64,000 nt of DNA, from NCBI RefSeq assembly GCF_949628215.1, contig NC_134279.1:9592041-9656040 (forward strand). The letters are read 5' to 3'. The stretch's first letter is position 1; each line of letters opens with the position of its first letter. The notes beneath the pieces were generated by a model, which was given only the letters and a program-made list of their open reading frames with translations, had not been told where the DNA came from and did no database searches. The DNA is from Phalacrocorax aristotelis. Lineage: Eukaryota > Chordata > Aves > Suliformes > Phalacrocoracidae. The translations under genes were made by a program, and so were the position numbers. Positions 1 through 33,000 of the stretch are shown here, piece by piece.

Positions 1-1758
1 GATCATTTAGTCTCAAAACAGAGTATTATTTAACTTATCTTACTAAATGTAACTTTCTGTTTGCTTTGCTAGTCATGTCTTCTCTTTTGAAGAATCAGAA
101 AATGCACCTTTTTAAGGTTATAAAAGGACAGTAGCATTAAAGGAGCTATGTAGTTGAAACCTAGAAAACCCTGTAATTTTCAAACCAAAATACATTCATT
201 AAGCAAATAACACTGAAATCCACCTGTGCTTACTTACCTACACTACTGAGAAACATAGTAAGATACATAATCCAGATGGATCGCCACCTGCTCTTATAAT
301 GCTCTTGTGTTTCCACAATGTCCCTGTTTTTGAATCAAAAGTCGAGAGAGAAAGAAATCGTTCAGATTCTCTTCCAGTTTTTCCCACAGGACATTAAAAA
401 CATTTTTCACAATCCTCTCAATAAAATTGTGTAAATTGTTATGCAGGAACGGACTTCCACACAGCAAAGAACACAACACATTTATTTTAGAAGCAAGCTA
501 ATTTTTTGCTGAAAAACACTAGGCTGACAAGCAAGAAACTAACAGAAATGCTATCATGTATCATTGCATTTAAATGTTACACAGAGAGATATTTATCTAG
601 AGAGATCTTCAATTCTGCAATCTCTTTGGAGGATCACAGATATCCTGTAATGGCTTGAAGAAGCATGTATTAAAAGCATGTGTTAAACCATAAAACCCCA
701 GACACCTTCTCAGAGCTGTGAATTTAAAGCAAAAAAAAAAAAACAAAAACCAAACCTGAACAATTATTGATTAGACTAAGAGGTACAGTCAATCTATTCT
801 TACCATGAGAAAATATACTGTACAATGTAAAAGATGCGTGTAAAAGATGTTGCTGAAGATTTTAAGGGCTGCAAAAACATTTAAAATAGAAGTTAGAAAC
901 TTTGTGAGCAGTAGGTTATTTTTGTAAACTTCATAAGCACCTTCTGAGACCCATGTATTTTTTCAGAAGCAAGAACGTCTCAGGGCTCTTCATTTCTCTG
1001 TCCAAAAGATGCAGGCCTGGGTTATATATGCCTGAACATAGTTTATGAACATTGTTTATATAGGCCATATATAGACTTAGGCGTACATGCAATTTTAAAG
1101 CTAATACAGCTACTCCACGGCATGATTTGTACATTTGTTTCTTCAGAAATGTTTACACCATTGAAGTGTCTTGGTTCAGTGAAATTTTAACCACATAAAC
1201 GACGTTTCTAAACGTACTTTGTAATCTTACTGCCCATCACTCATAGGAAAAAAGCCAGTCAACTTCTTGTATATGGTACGCATATGCTCTGTTTGGTTAC
1301 TTTCAAGGTTTTAGCTAAATCGAGCAGTACGAGTATAAAAACAAAGTCAAAGCAAAGAGAGGAGCAGCAGCCGCCCCTACGCGTTCAAGGCACTGCTGTT
1401 TTCCTGACAGAAGAAACCAAGTGACCAACTGCTGCCCGCACAAGAGTGCAATTAAATACCTAGGCTCCAGCACCACAACAACCGATTTGTATGCTTTTTA
1501 GAAACTTCCCAAGAGAGGGCGTTTGGTTTTTTCACAGCGGGAAGCAGCCCCGCTCCCCGACCCCCCCCGGGGTAAAGCACCCACGCAGGGGCAGAAGGGA
1601 CTCGTCACCCACGGGTGGTTCCTCTAGTGACTGGTGGGGTGTCGCCTCAGCCCCCCGGCGCAGGGAGGGAGGGAGAGAAGGCGCCTGTCGGGGCCGCCGC
1701 ACGGGTTGCCGCCTCACCGCCTCAGAGAGGAGAGGGGCGGGAAAGAAGAAGCCCCTAC
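1..1758 (-). other. MFSD8: MFSD8 intron 1 (partial)
   Basis: This stretch follows the MFSD8 exon 1 donor on the minus strand, so it should be intron 1, running off the left edge. I looked on the minus strand for the next expected MFSD8 segment (the W/E-rich stretch before the first membrane helix) and did not see it. Short ORFs at 294-479 and 931-1134 resemble no family I know. Bases 1-1480 are AT-rich, with an A-run near 732-743. From about 1540 the DNA becomes CpG-rich and belongs to the promoter island. Confidence 0.7.
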
Positions 1759-1853
1759 CTGCTCTCCCCCTCCGCCGCCGCCTCCTCTCCAGGACTCAGC
1801 AAAGGCTCCCGCCCCTCAGCAGCCACCTCCGGACTGGTGTCGGCGGCCGCCAT
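1759..1853 (-). CDS. MFSD8: MFSD8 coding exon 1 (N-terminus of lysosomal MFS protein CLN7)
   Basis: MFSD8 is a 12-helix major facilitator superfamily protein of the lysosomal membrane; loss in humans causes CLN7 neuronal ceroid lipofuscinosis. Only its first coding exon lies here. On the minus strand an ATG at 1853-1851 opens 31 codons plus two bases, ending at a GTAGGG donor (intron begins at 1758). The peptide is Ala/Glu-rich and contains REPLLSPGEE at residues 15-24. This matches the EQEPLLGDTPG region of the mammalian protein, whose acidic dileucine motif sorts it to lysosomes. The flanking residues are more Ala-rich than in mammals. The remaining exons lie left of the window. The head-to-head position with ABHD18 is the same as in human, which supports the call. 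Confidence 0.85.
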
Positions 1854-1928
1854 ACCGACCCCGTAGTGCCAGGATCCCCTTCCCGCCCGCCGCCGGTGGG
1901 CGCTGCCGGCCGGGGGCGAGGGACGGCT

Positions 1929-1957
1929 GGGCGGGGCGGGGCGGGGTGGGGCGGAGC
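1929..1957 (+). promoter_or_regulatory. GC-box / G-quadruplex-capable tract
   Basis: There are several consecutive G3-G4 runs separated by one or two bases, of the GGGGC type. The tract can bind Sp/KLF factors and could fold as a G-quadruplex on the plus strand. It lies between the two divergent start codons. Confidence 0.6.
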
Positions 1958-2059
1958 GGAGCCGGAGGGACGGTCACGCGCATGGGGCGGGGCCTCCCCC
2001 GTGTCTGCTGAGCGCCTGCGTACGTGCGCCCGCCCGTGCGGCCAGGCCGCCCCGCCCCT

Positions 2060-2148
2060 CTCCCTCCTCCTCCTCATCTTCCTCCTCCTCCACTACGACC
2101 CCTTCCCGCTCATGCGGTGCCCTAGTACCGGCAACGCCGGGCCGTCGG
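2060..2148 (+). other. ABHD18: ABHD18 exon 1 (5' UTR or N-terminal coding; start approximate)
   Basis: The exon ends at 2148 before a strong GTGAGTG donor. Its 5' end is not visible in the sequence and the start given is a guess. It contains an ATG at 2112 that runs for 12 codons plus one base. If joined directly to the acceptor at 5992 it stays in frame with the conserved ABHD18 Met. In known ABHD18 proteins translation begins in the next exon, so by default this exon is 5' UTR. Additional small non-coding exons between 2149 and 5991 are possible. Confidence 0.6.
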
Positions 2149-23372
<21,224 letters not shown>

Positions 23373-23690
23373 AAGTCTTCATAATGTATTCAAACTGATC
23401 TCAATAGTACTTCTGCTTACTGGAACTCATATTTGGAAAACAAGCCCCTTGCAACGTTGCATAGATGGTCACTGACTTTGACTGTTGTAGGTAACAATTA
23501 CCAAAAATGGTAACGTACCAGCATTACTTTCATTTCAACCAAATGCCATTCTGACATACTTGCTTCAGCTTTACCTGTGGAAAAAAAATGGCCGCGTTTT
23601 CAGTGCATGAATGGTTCATGTATTTCATGTTTCATCACATCGTGTGTTCCTTTTAACTCTGAATAAATTCTGAATTGCTTATCAGTTGGA
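23373..23690 (+). other. ABHD18: ABHD18 3' UTR (proximal)
   Basis: About 300 bases follow the stop codon up to the region after the first AATAAA (23662-23667). Longer 3' UTRs are possible because further AATAAA motifs occur downstream, for example near 26061. The end coordinate is approximate. Confidence 0.65.
23662..23667 (+). terminator. ABHD18: Poly(A) signal AATAAA, ABHD18
   Basis: A canonical AATAAA lies 290 bases after the ABHD18 stop. TG-rich sequence about 60 bases further on could serve as a downstream element. Confidence 0.7.
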
Positions 23691-26600
23691 AACAGACCAA
23701 TCTAATTGGTATTGAAAGAATATAAAATTTGGTGTAGACCGAAGATGATATCTTGCATTTAATGTATTTCTAGATTGTTTCAGGTACCTTGGTTTCCTCT
23801 TGCTTCCTTGTCCCCTTGCTATTCCTATTGTGGTGTTCTATGGTGTTGCCAGCACTTGGCCTCTTGTGCTCATCGCTGCTTTTCTCTATTATGAATTGAA
23901 AACGAGACGCAATACAAGGGGCAGAATCAAACCTTGCAAGAGACGACTTTCAAAATTCATCGGAGACATTTTCATTCCATGCATCTGTGAGATTTTTCTG
24001 CTACTGAATTAAACCGTGCCATTCCAGAAGAATCATGTAGTGATTAATTGATCCGTTATACAAACCTGGAATAAGTGAAAATGGAGTGTCTAGTAATGGT
24101 TTACATGCATTCAGCTGGATAACATAAACTACTACTTCTAGATTTTTCTTTTTCAGAATCCTAGAGGAAATAAAAATGTAATCAGTTTTCCTGAGAAGCA
24201 GTGCTGCGAAGAGCCTGACTCCAAGCAGTTCAATCAACTGCAGATTATCTGGTGCTATAAAGACCTGTTGGATATATTTCAACAGAGGTCCTTTTTAAAG
24301 TGCACTCAGCGCTAATATGCAAAATACAGTTTCGCTGTGTCATATTAAAAATGTATGTGAGACTAAGGGTTATCAAAACAGCTTGTTTTTCAGTGCTGTC
24401 TTTTTAATTGGATGGAAAATAAAAGTGAGAATTACGAATGCATTTAGCAAAATCCAAAGTCTGTTCCCTCTTCTGAGATCAAAAATGCCAGCGAATTACA
24501 GCAGAATAAAAGGTGGTCATGCATCAGCTGTATAAGGTATCTGCCCACATTGTTTCTGTGGTAATCTCCTGTAACATTCTTTTAAAGCTAGTTTGCAGAG
24601 AAGTTGCAAACTGAAACACTTCAGTACTAATTTTAGTACGGTAGTGGCCAGAGTTACACAGAAACAAACAGAAAATCCAGCCATTTCTCGGGTTATGTGA
24701 CTTCTGCACCTTTCAAATCAAGCACTTTGTTTATCTCCATGGTTAGCATAATGGTTTTTAATCGGCAGAGTATGAAGCAAAAAAAGGCTCATGTAAATTA
24801 GCCTTCAATTTTACTCTGGCAGACAGGACTATTAACTGCGAAGAAATCGTGGTTCACTTGAAAATCAGATAAGTTCAGGGAAAACTGAAGTGCAACAACT
24901 TTAAGAACCCAAATCATTTAACATGCAAATGTACTGAAAATGCAAAAGAACTTATTCTGTCAGAAGTAAAGTTGCTTGTTTCAAGTGGTGCTTCATCATT
25001 TCTTCAGGGAGCATTGTGTTTATATATATCGGGAGCAAGTGTGAAGTGACTAGCATATTTGAATACAGTAAACCACTGAAGGTTGGAAGGTTTGAAATCC
25101 AATATAAGTAAATTTGCAAATTTAAAATTGAAGGCTTGAACAGTATACTAAAAGGTTTATGGGGTTTACATTTTACAAGCTCATTCATCAACTAAGAGTT
25201 TTACCAGACCATTGTCTGCTGTCCACCAACTTTTTCAGATCTCACATTTGAAATGTATTTTGTGCTTTCTGTCCTGTTTCTTGCAGCTATGAGAAAGGGA
25301 AATAACTGGTGGCAAGGGAAAGGGCTTGAATAAATGGAAGAGAGGAAAGACAGATTTTGAAAGGCGGGGAATAAGCACACACACAAAAAATCAACTTCTC
25401 TAGGCTGTAAAGTATAACATGCCAAAGTAAATATTTTCAAAGTGCACAATATTAGGAATTACAACCGATGGGAGCTTGACATCCTGAGGTTAGTGTTCTG
25501 ATGATATTACTACAAGGTTTAACTTGCCTAAAGGGCACGCTGTTTGCAGCAGCAGGTTTATGCTAACGTAACCCCTGGCTGGGAGAGTGTCTTTTGGGAT
25601 AAGTAGTGAAAGGCTGCTCTCCAACAAGAATGAGAAATCACGTTTTGTGTGTAACTAAAGTAATGTGGCCAAATATGAAAGCCCAGGAAGCAGCATTTAA
25701 GAAATTTCTCAGATTAGAATAACAAAAAGGAAAAATGAGCTCTGTTGTCTGTTTCTGCCAGTTACCGGACACAGGAAGCTATCAGCTGGTGTGCGAAGGG
25801 GGGAATCTTGCTGTGTGAATGTTTTTAGCCTTTGGAAAAGGGACTTTTAAAACCAGATTTTAGTGTTAAATCCTAAGAAAGCATTATTAATAATTCATTT
25901 TGATGTTAAATGAGGATGTGATTTTAATCCAGCAATTGCATGAGAAAAATATTGGAATAAGGTCCCTGCACTAAATCCAAATAGCAGCTAAGCCCTTCCG
26001 TGTGTCTTACACTTACTGTAAAACGGGCCTTGATAAGTTTTTGGCTTTAATGTTTTTCAATAAAAATCCTAAACAAAAAGTGTTAGGTGTGAGGGTTTTT
26101 TTCTTTTTTGTTAACAGGAATTCAAAATACATCTCCCTGTCGTCCTGTAATCCTTTTTATTCCTGTTAGTACTGCAGCACAAGCAGAGTAGTTCATCGAC
26201 AGTACCACATAAATGCTTCGCACAAGAAACAGTGATACTGCTTTCATGGTCTGCTACATGCAGCACCTAGTAAAGAAAACAAGCTTGTATCAACCAATTA
26301 AGATACCATTGTGATTCCAATTTTATACTTTTCAGTGGCTTCATTGCGCTAGAATTTCCTGGACTTACTTTAAACTCCTTTCTACTTCTAAAGAGGTCTG
26401 GAACCCATACACCTTCTTCCTGCTTGCTGCTATGTTCCAAGCAGGGGTGTGTTAGACCATAATAAACTCAGAGCATAGTGTCGGACTGCCCAGCAGTAAC
26501 TGAAAAAAAGAATTGCCTGTGTTTTTGATGGTTGCTCCTGCAACATGGGAAGGTGGCGGCAGGGTTTTGGAGTGCTGCCACGGGGAGAAGAGGAGACTAT

Positions 26601-28790
26601 TTTGTAGTCTGCAGCAGTCTGTCGTATGCATGGGAATATCACACGCTAGCTGAAAGGCTGCTTTGAACAGGCGGCTGTAAATGTTGAATCTTGATGATGT
26701 TTACACACAAAGAAAAACCCCACACCTATAAGTGCTGATGACCACCTAGAACAGAGCGCACCTGATCGTTGCCAAATGGTGCTTTTTGTAATCCCCCCCC
26801 AGTACATAATCCACCCTCCTCAAAAGTGACAGCTCAGTGATTTTTTTTTTTTTTGAGCAAGGGTAGATCACTTGTGTCATATTACTCTAGAAAGTCTGCA
26901 AAAAAGATAGAAGGAATGGAGTCTTGTTGCTTTTTCTTACCAAAATATCACACGTGTATATAGATACTTGATAAATAGTAGTTTAGAAAGTGAAAATCCT
27001 TGGATCCTCGGAATGCAATTTTTGTTTGGAAGCTGCTAAAATTTTAAGGCAGTTAATTTTTTTTTTCCTGTTTTAATTTATCTTAATTGTTTCTGTCTTG
27101 TGTCGCTTTTTAAAAAATGTTGATCTTAATTACGGTTGGTTGGGCAGGGAAGTTTCTTTATCTTAAACTGTCAGGTTCTCTGTCAGCTTGGCTGGAATGA
27201 TAAGTTATACAGTATTGAAAGGAGGTTCCTGTAGTCTGCAGGCACCTAATTCCTCATGAAAAACTATTACCTGAGTAAAATGCTACTGTGTTACGCAGTC
27301 CTGTAATTTGCGGAGCTTCCTGGTATGCTCGGATGCTTCTACAGAAGATAAACCATACACTTTAAAATGTAAAGTAGCTTGTAATGATTGTTATTCTCTT
27401 GGTTTCATGTAGTGTAAATCAGCCTCTTCTTCAAATACGAGTATTTTAAATACTGTGCTCTTAAAGGAAAGAAGTACTGTGAGTGGTTTTGCCGAGGAAG
27501 TCTGACTTGCCCTGCTAGAAAGTAACAAGATGGATGATACAAAGTGGACAAAGAGTTTAGGACGAGTCTAAGGCAACTGTAACAGCTCTTTCTATGCTCC
27601 TCAGGCCATCCAATCAAGTGTACAATAAAAGCCTTCTACTACCGCAAAGTTGGCAAAACAAGTACGTACAAAAACTCCTCAAGCTGCCACGTTGCTGGTC
27701 ACTTTTACTGGTTTCTTGCCCCCCTCCCTGTAGTTAACCTGTAATCAGCCGCCTGCTTTTTTCCTGGTCTGTTCAGGTTCCTGCACCGCAGTATTGCGGC
27801 GTTCCCCAAGTCCCGCTGGCCGGCGCGTCTGCTTCCTCGTCTTCTAACGCTTGTACGAGAAGAAGAGGAAACGGGAGGTCAGTCCCCTTCTTACCAGTGA
27901 CTTAGGTAGGGCCTCTGTGCCTTCACATCACCCTAACCTCTGCTTAACTCCTGATTTTGGAAACCAAATGGAAGCTGGGAAAACTGTTTTGAATGGGTAG
28001 GGAGGCTGATGATCCTGCTTTCAGGAATGTGGATGTAAATATATGCAGGTCTTGCCCTTCTTCACTGGCAAAATTATTCAGTAAGAATGCTTTCCTCCAT
28101 TTCAAATAAATTAGTTGCTATGATGTGCAGTTGGTGTATCCTTGGTTAGTGAACTTGCTGCACGTGAAAAAAATGGAGCTCTTGGTCGCAAAGAAAAATG
28201 CTTCTAAGTTTGAAGATTTCCTTTAATTTTAATCATTCTACCATTCCTTTTTCTTGGTGCAAATTTAAAACAAAGAAGGGGTACGTGTGTCACGTGTACA
28301 ACTTAGTGCTTTTAGTACTTACACAGTACTTACTTTTTGTACTTAGAGTTAGCAGCAGGAGTATTTTTTTTCTATTTATGGAAAGAGAAACTCCAGCCTT
28401 ATTACCAATGTTTGGAGCTTAAATCTGCAGTTACGGAAACATGCATTAAAGTATCCATGTGGTTTGCTTATAGCAGCGTAAAGCAGAAGCGCGGTTACAG
28501 CCTCCTGCCGAATCTGGCAAGCGTGGTCCGAACGCACAGGTGCTGCTGCAGGATGATTTCTGGGAGCAGTCTGGCAGAAAGCAGAAGGGTAGCGGAGACG
28601 GGGTGCGATAACAAAAGAGCCCGACTGTTGCGACGCTCCGTGATGCGTGATGCCCTCGCTGCCTGCACCCAGGTGCGTCCTCACGTGCCCATTGAGCACC
28701 TTCTCTAGGCTCGGCTGCTGGAAGTGCCGAGCCGGGGACGTCCGCCACGCTTCAGGGAAACTCCTTCCTCCCTCTCTTGTGTTCTGAGCC
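23691..28790. other. Intergenic region between ABHD18 and LARP1B
   Basis: About 5 kb of mostly AT-rich DNA. It has an orphan hydrophobic ORF at 23771-24012, AATAAA motifs that could serve longer ABHD18 transcripts, and a T-run at 26840-26854. GC content rises from about 27700 towards the LARP1B island. No transposon or RNA gene was recognised. Confidence 0.6.
23771..24012 (+). other. Orphan hydrophobic open frame, possible unannotated exon
   Basis: After a TTGTTTCAG splice-acceptor-like sequence (ending 23783) an open frame of about 75 codons runs to TAA at 24010-24012. It has no ATG near its start. The product would contain two hydrophobic stretches (around PIVVFYGVASTWPLVLIAAF) followed by a basic stretch (KTRRNTRGRIKPCKRRLSKF). 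That layout resembles the membrane hairpin and basic border of DGAT2-type acyltransferases, but only loosely. It begins just beyond the ABHD18 poly(A) signal. It may be an alternative last exon, a decayed gene piece or chance. Confidence 0.25.
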
Positions 28791-29738
28791 CCAGGTCGTG
28801 TGGTACCGGTGGGGGAAGGACCTATAAAGAGATGTCCAGGAAGCGTTACGGGACGTGCGTGTGTAATGGAGAGCAGGGCCCTGGCAGCTGCCGTGCCTTG
28901 TGCTCTCGCCCCCCGCACCGCCTGCCCTCTTTGCCTGTCTTTCGTCTCAGCCTTCCCCGCTAGCAGCCGGGAATATCAAGTAGACTTGATAGTAAAAAAA
29001 AAACAACTTATCAATGATTCTAATTAGGTTTTCAAAACGGACCCGTGCTCTCGCTTTAGGGCAGCTGCTGGGTGACTCATTTACCGTGTTTTCCAGCAGC
29101 AGCGAGGCGCGCCGAGTCGTGTGCGGGGTGCGGGGGCGCCCCGAGGTGACCCTGCCGCTCGGCCACCTCGCCGCCTGGACTAGTTTTCCTTTTAATTAAC
29201 GCCAGCTCATTAGCGTGAGGCCGGGCGTGGGGGCACGTTGCTAACGAAGGTGCTCGAGCACCGGAGGTGCGTGACAAAGCCGTTGCGTGCGCGGGGATAA
29301 GCGGGACCGCGCGTGGAGAAGGGGGAAGGGGGGTTGCTCGCGCCACCGTGCTCGAGCACGGCCGTTGTGAGGTCATAACGCACAGGAGTACCCCCCTCCC
29401 CCCCAAGGCTCCGCCCCTCTGCCTAGCTGTGCGGCCGCCGCCGCCCGCGCACCCCCCTCCAGGCGGGCAGGGCCGGGCCGGGCCGCGCCGCGCCGGGAGG
29501 CGGCGGTGGGTCGCTCTCCCTCCCTCGCTGCTTCCCTCACCCCGCGCCCGATGAGCGGCTGAGGGAAAGGAGGCGGCAAGCGGCTCCCCGGCCCGGCCGG
29601 GGGAGCTGACAGGGGAGCGGCGGGGCGGGGCGGCGGCTGAGGGGGGAGGAGGAAGAGGAGGAGGAGGAGGCGGGCCCCCCTGCCTTGGCTTCCCCACGAC
29701 CGCCCTGGCTGGCGGCCCCTCGCGGCGGGCGGCAGGGC

Positions 29739-30036
29739 ATGTCCGCGGCACAGGTGGCGGAGGCGCCCGCCGAGCGGCGGGGATGGGGCGCTGAGGAGAG
29801 CGGTAGCGGTAGCGGAGGGGGGCCGGCGGTCGGGCGGCCCCCACAGCCGGAGGAAGCCCGTCGGCCGGAGCCCGGTTCGCCCCGCGGGGAGGAGGCCGCG
29901 GAGGAGGGCGGCCGGCGGCGGGCGGCGGTGGTGGAAGCCCCGCCGCCCAAGGAGAACCCGTGGACGAGGCGCAGACCCACGCGGGACAGCTCTTCCCCGC
30001 CCGCTGCCGAGGGGCAGCTCCTCCCGCGGGACCCAG
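29739..30036 (+). CDS. LARP1B: LARP1B exon 1 (start codon exon)
   Basis: Residues 1-99, starting [17 protein letters not shown]. Low-complexity Gly/Pro/Glu sequence leads to [19 protein letters not shown], which corresponds to the LARP1 motif KVNPWTK. It ends one base into a codon before GTGCGG. Confidence 0.88.
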
Positions 30037-33000
30037 GTGCGGCGGCCGGGCCGGGCGCGGGAGGTGGCCTTCTGGGTTGCGGGGTGGGGTGGTGGTGTTT
30101 CATTTGGGGTTTTTTTTTTAGTTTTGTTTTTATTTTTAGCTCCGAAGCGGGCGCGTTTGTCCCCACTCCCCGGGCGGGCGGCGGTGCGGCTCCGCGGGAG
30201 CCGGGCTGGGCGCTCTGGCTTTTGACATACATGGGCAGAGGAGGGAGGCGAGGGAGGGGGGAGGGAGGAGAGGTGGGGTCCGGCTGCCGCCTTCCCCCAG
30301 CTGGGGACGGGGGGGTCACGGGGGGGGGACACGATTGCAAATGGGCAACCCCGGCCCGGGGAGGGGTGGGGTGACACCTCCGGCGAGCCCCGCACGGCGC
30401 TGGGCTCAGGTCCTGGCAGGCAGGGCTGGTAACTACTTGTTCACTTTGCTTTTCTTTAGAAATATTGCTAAATCCCGTTCGCTTTTCCGCAGGTCGTGTT
30501 TGTGTTTTGGGTGTTTTTTTTTTGGTTTTTTTTTTTTTCATAATTGTATAGTAAGGCCCTCCGTACAATCCGTTACCTGGTTTTGCTTTCCAGAAGATTT
30601 AGATCGTGGAGGCTTTAAGTGTTATAAAAAAAGGAGTAAGTTCACTTGCTCTCAGAATTGAAGCTGTTTATGTGGGAAGAGACAGGAGCGAGAGTAGCCG
30701 TGCTATACTATTCTGACCTTTAATCACTACATGTAAGATAAAGCTACTTTATAGGCTCCATATCGACTAAGCAGGCAGATAGATGGCTTTACAGAGTGGG
30801 TCGTTTAAGACCTGACTTGAAATTGCCAGGCTTCACGCTTAGGCTAGCAAAGCGTTCCTAGAAGTTAGCAGCTTCTTGGAGTGTTGTTCTTGGCTGGAAG
30901 TAAGCCGCTGACCTCAAAATATGTATTTCAACCTGCGTTTCCTGAGAATGTCAATCTCGGCACTTGCTCCTGAAGGCACCTGACGAACCTTTTTGTGATC
31001 TGACAGTTGCTTTTATGCTTGAATTAAGTATGACTTTCTTCACAAAGGGAAATATATAATTTATAGTTTCAAGTATACAGGTCATGCAAGCAGAGGAAAG
31101 AGTTCTCCAGACCACAAAATCTCTACTTAGCTGAAGATCAAACCTTTTGGCAACATATATAGTCATCTCTATCATCTCGACTGTTTTGTTTGTGTGTACC
31201 GACGCACTCATAAATACCTATTTGCGCGTAGTTCCTACAATTTGGCGTGCTGGGCAGCAGCTTGTTGTCTTGTCTGTACATGAAAGAGAACTTGTCACTC
31301 ATTTGGCTTGCTGGGGCAGTAATAATAATGGTACATCAGAAGCATTGGGAAAACTTCTTTTGTTGCATTAGCACCTCGTGTTTCACCTTCTGTAAAGTTT
31401 GTGTGTTTTACCTGAAGTGGAAAAGTAAATAGTTGTTGAAGGGAGGAGAGAAAGGAGGCGGTGAGTTCATACACTGTGCATGTTATAAGTTTAATCTGAT
31501 GGTTTCAGAGAACTTTAAATTATTTTTCTTCTGTGTAGAAGTTGTGCTTACCCTGCATCAAATTAATATTAAACTGAGTAGTTGCACCGGAGCATTTTTC
31601 AGTGGCAGGTGTCTGATTTAGCAAATATGGGAGTGATGGTTGCTGGTAATGGCATCTGTGAAGAACATGTACCAGGGTGCGTGTTTTGGTTTGGCCACCA
31701 CTCTTGCCCTTGTAGAAGACAAAGCAGCTGATCTTCCCTGGGTGTTAGACGGAAGGTATTGCCATGTGCCTTCATCTGCAACAAGGGATGGGTTTTGAAG
31801 TAACTAATTGCATGTTGGCAGTGCAAAGTCAGTCACGCTAGGCCCTTTCGAATGTAGTAGTATGGAAATTAGTCATATGAAATAATAAGTAGATGAGCAG
31901 AAATGCTACTGGGATGGAATGTAAAACTATCCGTAAAGAGGATCATAAAACGCAGTAGGATCTCACATCAAAGTAGTGACAGAATCCTGTTTGACTTGTT
32001 GATCCTGGCTTAATTTGTTGAAAGTTTTCTGAGACGTGCATGTACGGTATGTTCAGTGATAGTTACACACTTGAGAAAATTGACCCCAGTCTGTCATCTT
32101 TTGACTTTCAATTTAGTGTGGTATTAGTTCGTAGTAGAGGCAAGCCTGACTCTTGTTATTCAAAGAAATTGTTAACGTCACCCGACATGAGAAGGAGAAA
32201 ATATAGGAGGCTTAACATTCTTGGCGAAAGAATTCGGTCAAAGCGTTGTTACCATGACCCATTATTTTTTTTTGTCTTGGATACGTTAGTAGGTTTTAAT
32301 CATGATATAGTAAACCAAACACCTAATGTAAACATATTTGAATTTTTAATGGTATGTTTGTTACCACAGTTGTTTCTGACTAAGCCTTTTATTAAACTTT
32401 TCTTTTAAACAGGGTAATTTCAGAATTATACAGCTCCTTTTACATCCTAATCTGCATTTAACTCATGGAGAAAGACTTGTAGCAGTATGAAATGGCTAGT
32501 GAAATTAATAGGCTTCTGTCTAATCCCGGTGACCGTGAGCACAGAGAGGTAGCTGTAGCTAAGGCTGTCAAATGATGAAAGGTCCTTGTGCGGTGTGTCT
32601 TCCTCTCCTCGCCTTCCTTTGTAGCGCCCAGCCGACATATTGCAGTAAGTCTTCAGTCCTTCAAGCTGAAGCTCTATGAGTAAGAGGAGAGGAACGGTTG
32701 CAAGGAAGAAGTCCTACATAATCTTGTAGATAATTTTTTACAAGGTAACAAGATAAGCTTTTTTTCAATTGAGCCAATAAGATGCGTCCATATGGAAGTG
32801 GTGGAACAACGCAGTGTTAGTCCTGTATTCCGTGTCTTTCCTCCAAGCCTTGTTTTTCCTCAGCCACCCTCCTCGGGGCTGGGCTTTCGCAGAGGAGGCT
32901 ACTTACCCTTCCTCCATATAAACAATTTGCCCAGGATGGAGCTGTTGAAATGATTTTTATTACAAAAGTTCTTCCACCTCTTCATTTGATGAAACCAAAA

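Larger units (their letters stand above)
28800..30450 (+). promoter_or_regulatory. LARP1B: CpG-island promoter of LARP1B
   Basis: CpG-dense DNA surrounds the first LARP1B exon. Upstream of the ATG are a TGACTCA AP-1-like site (29072-29078), two copies of a 12-bp palindrome (29250-29261 and 29348-29359), and a GAGGTCATAAC element (29370-29380). GC-box-like GGGGCGGGGCGG lies at about 29620-29632. No TATA box is evident; the transcription start is not resolvable by eye. Confidence 0.8.

Noticed and set aside
28376..28918. 180-codon minus-strand ORF upstream of LARP1B
   Set aside because: No recognisable motif, overlapping ORFs in other frames, and rising GC content explain it.
29373..30568. Two long minus-strand ORFs (over 340 codons) across the LARP1B CpG island
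   Set aside because: They are Pro/Arg/Ala/Ser-rich translations of GC-rich DNA, overlap the real exon 1 in other frames and show no domain.
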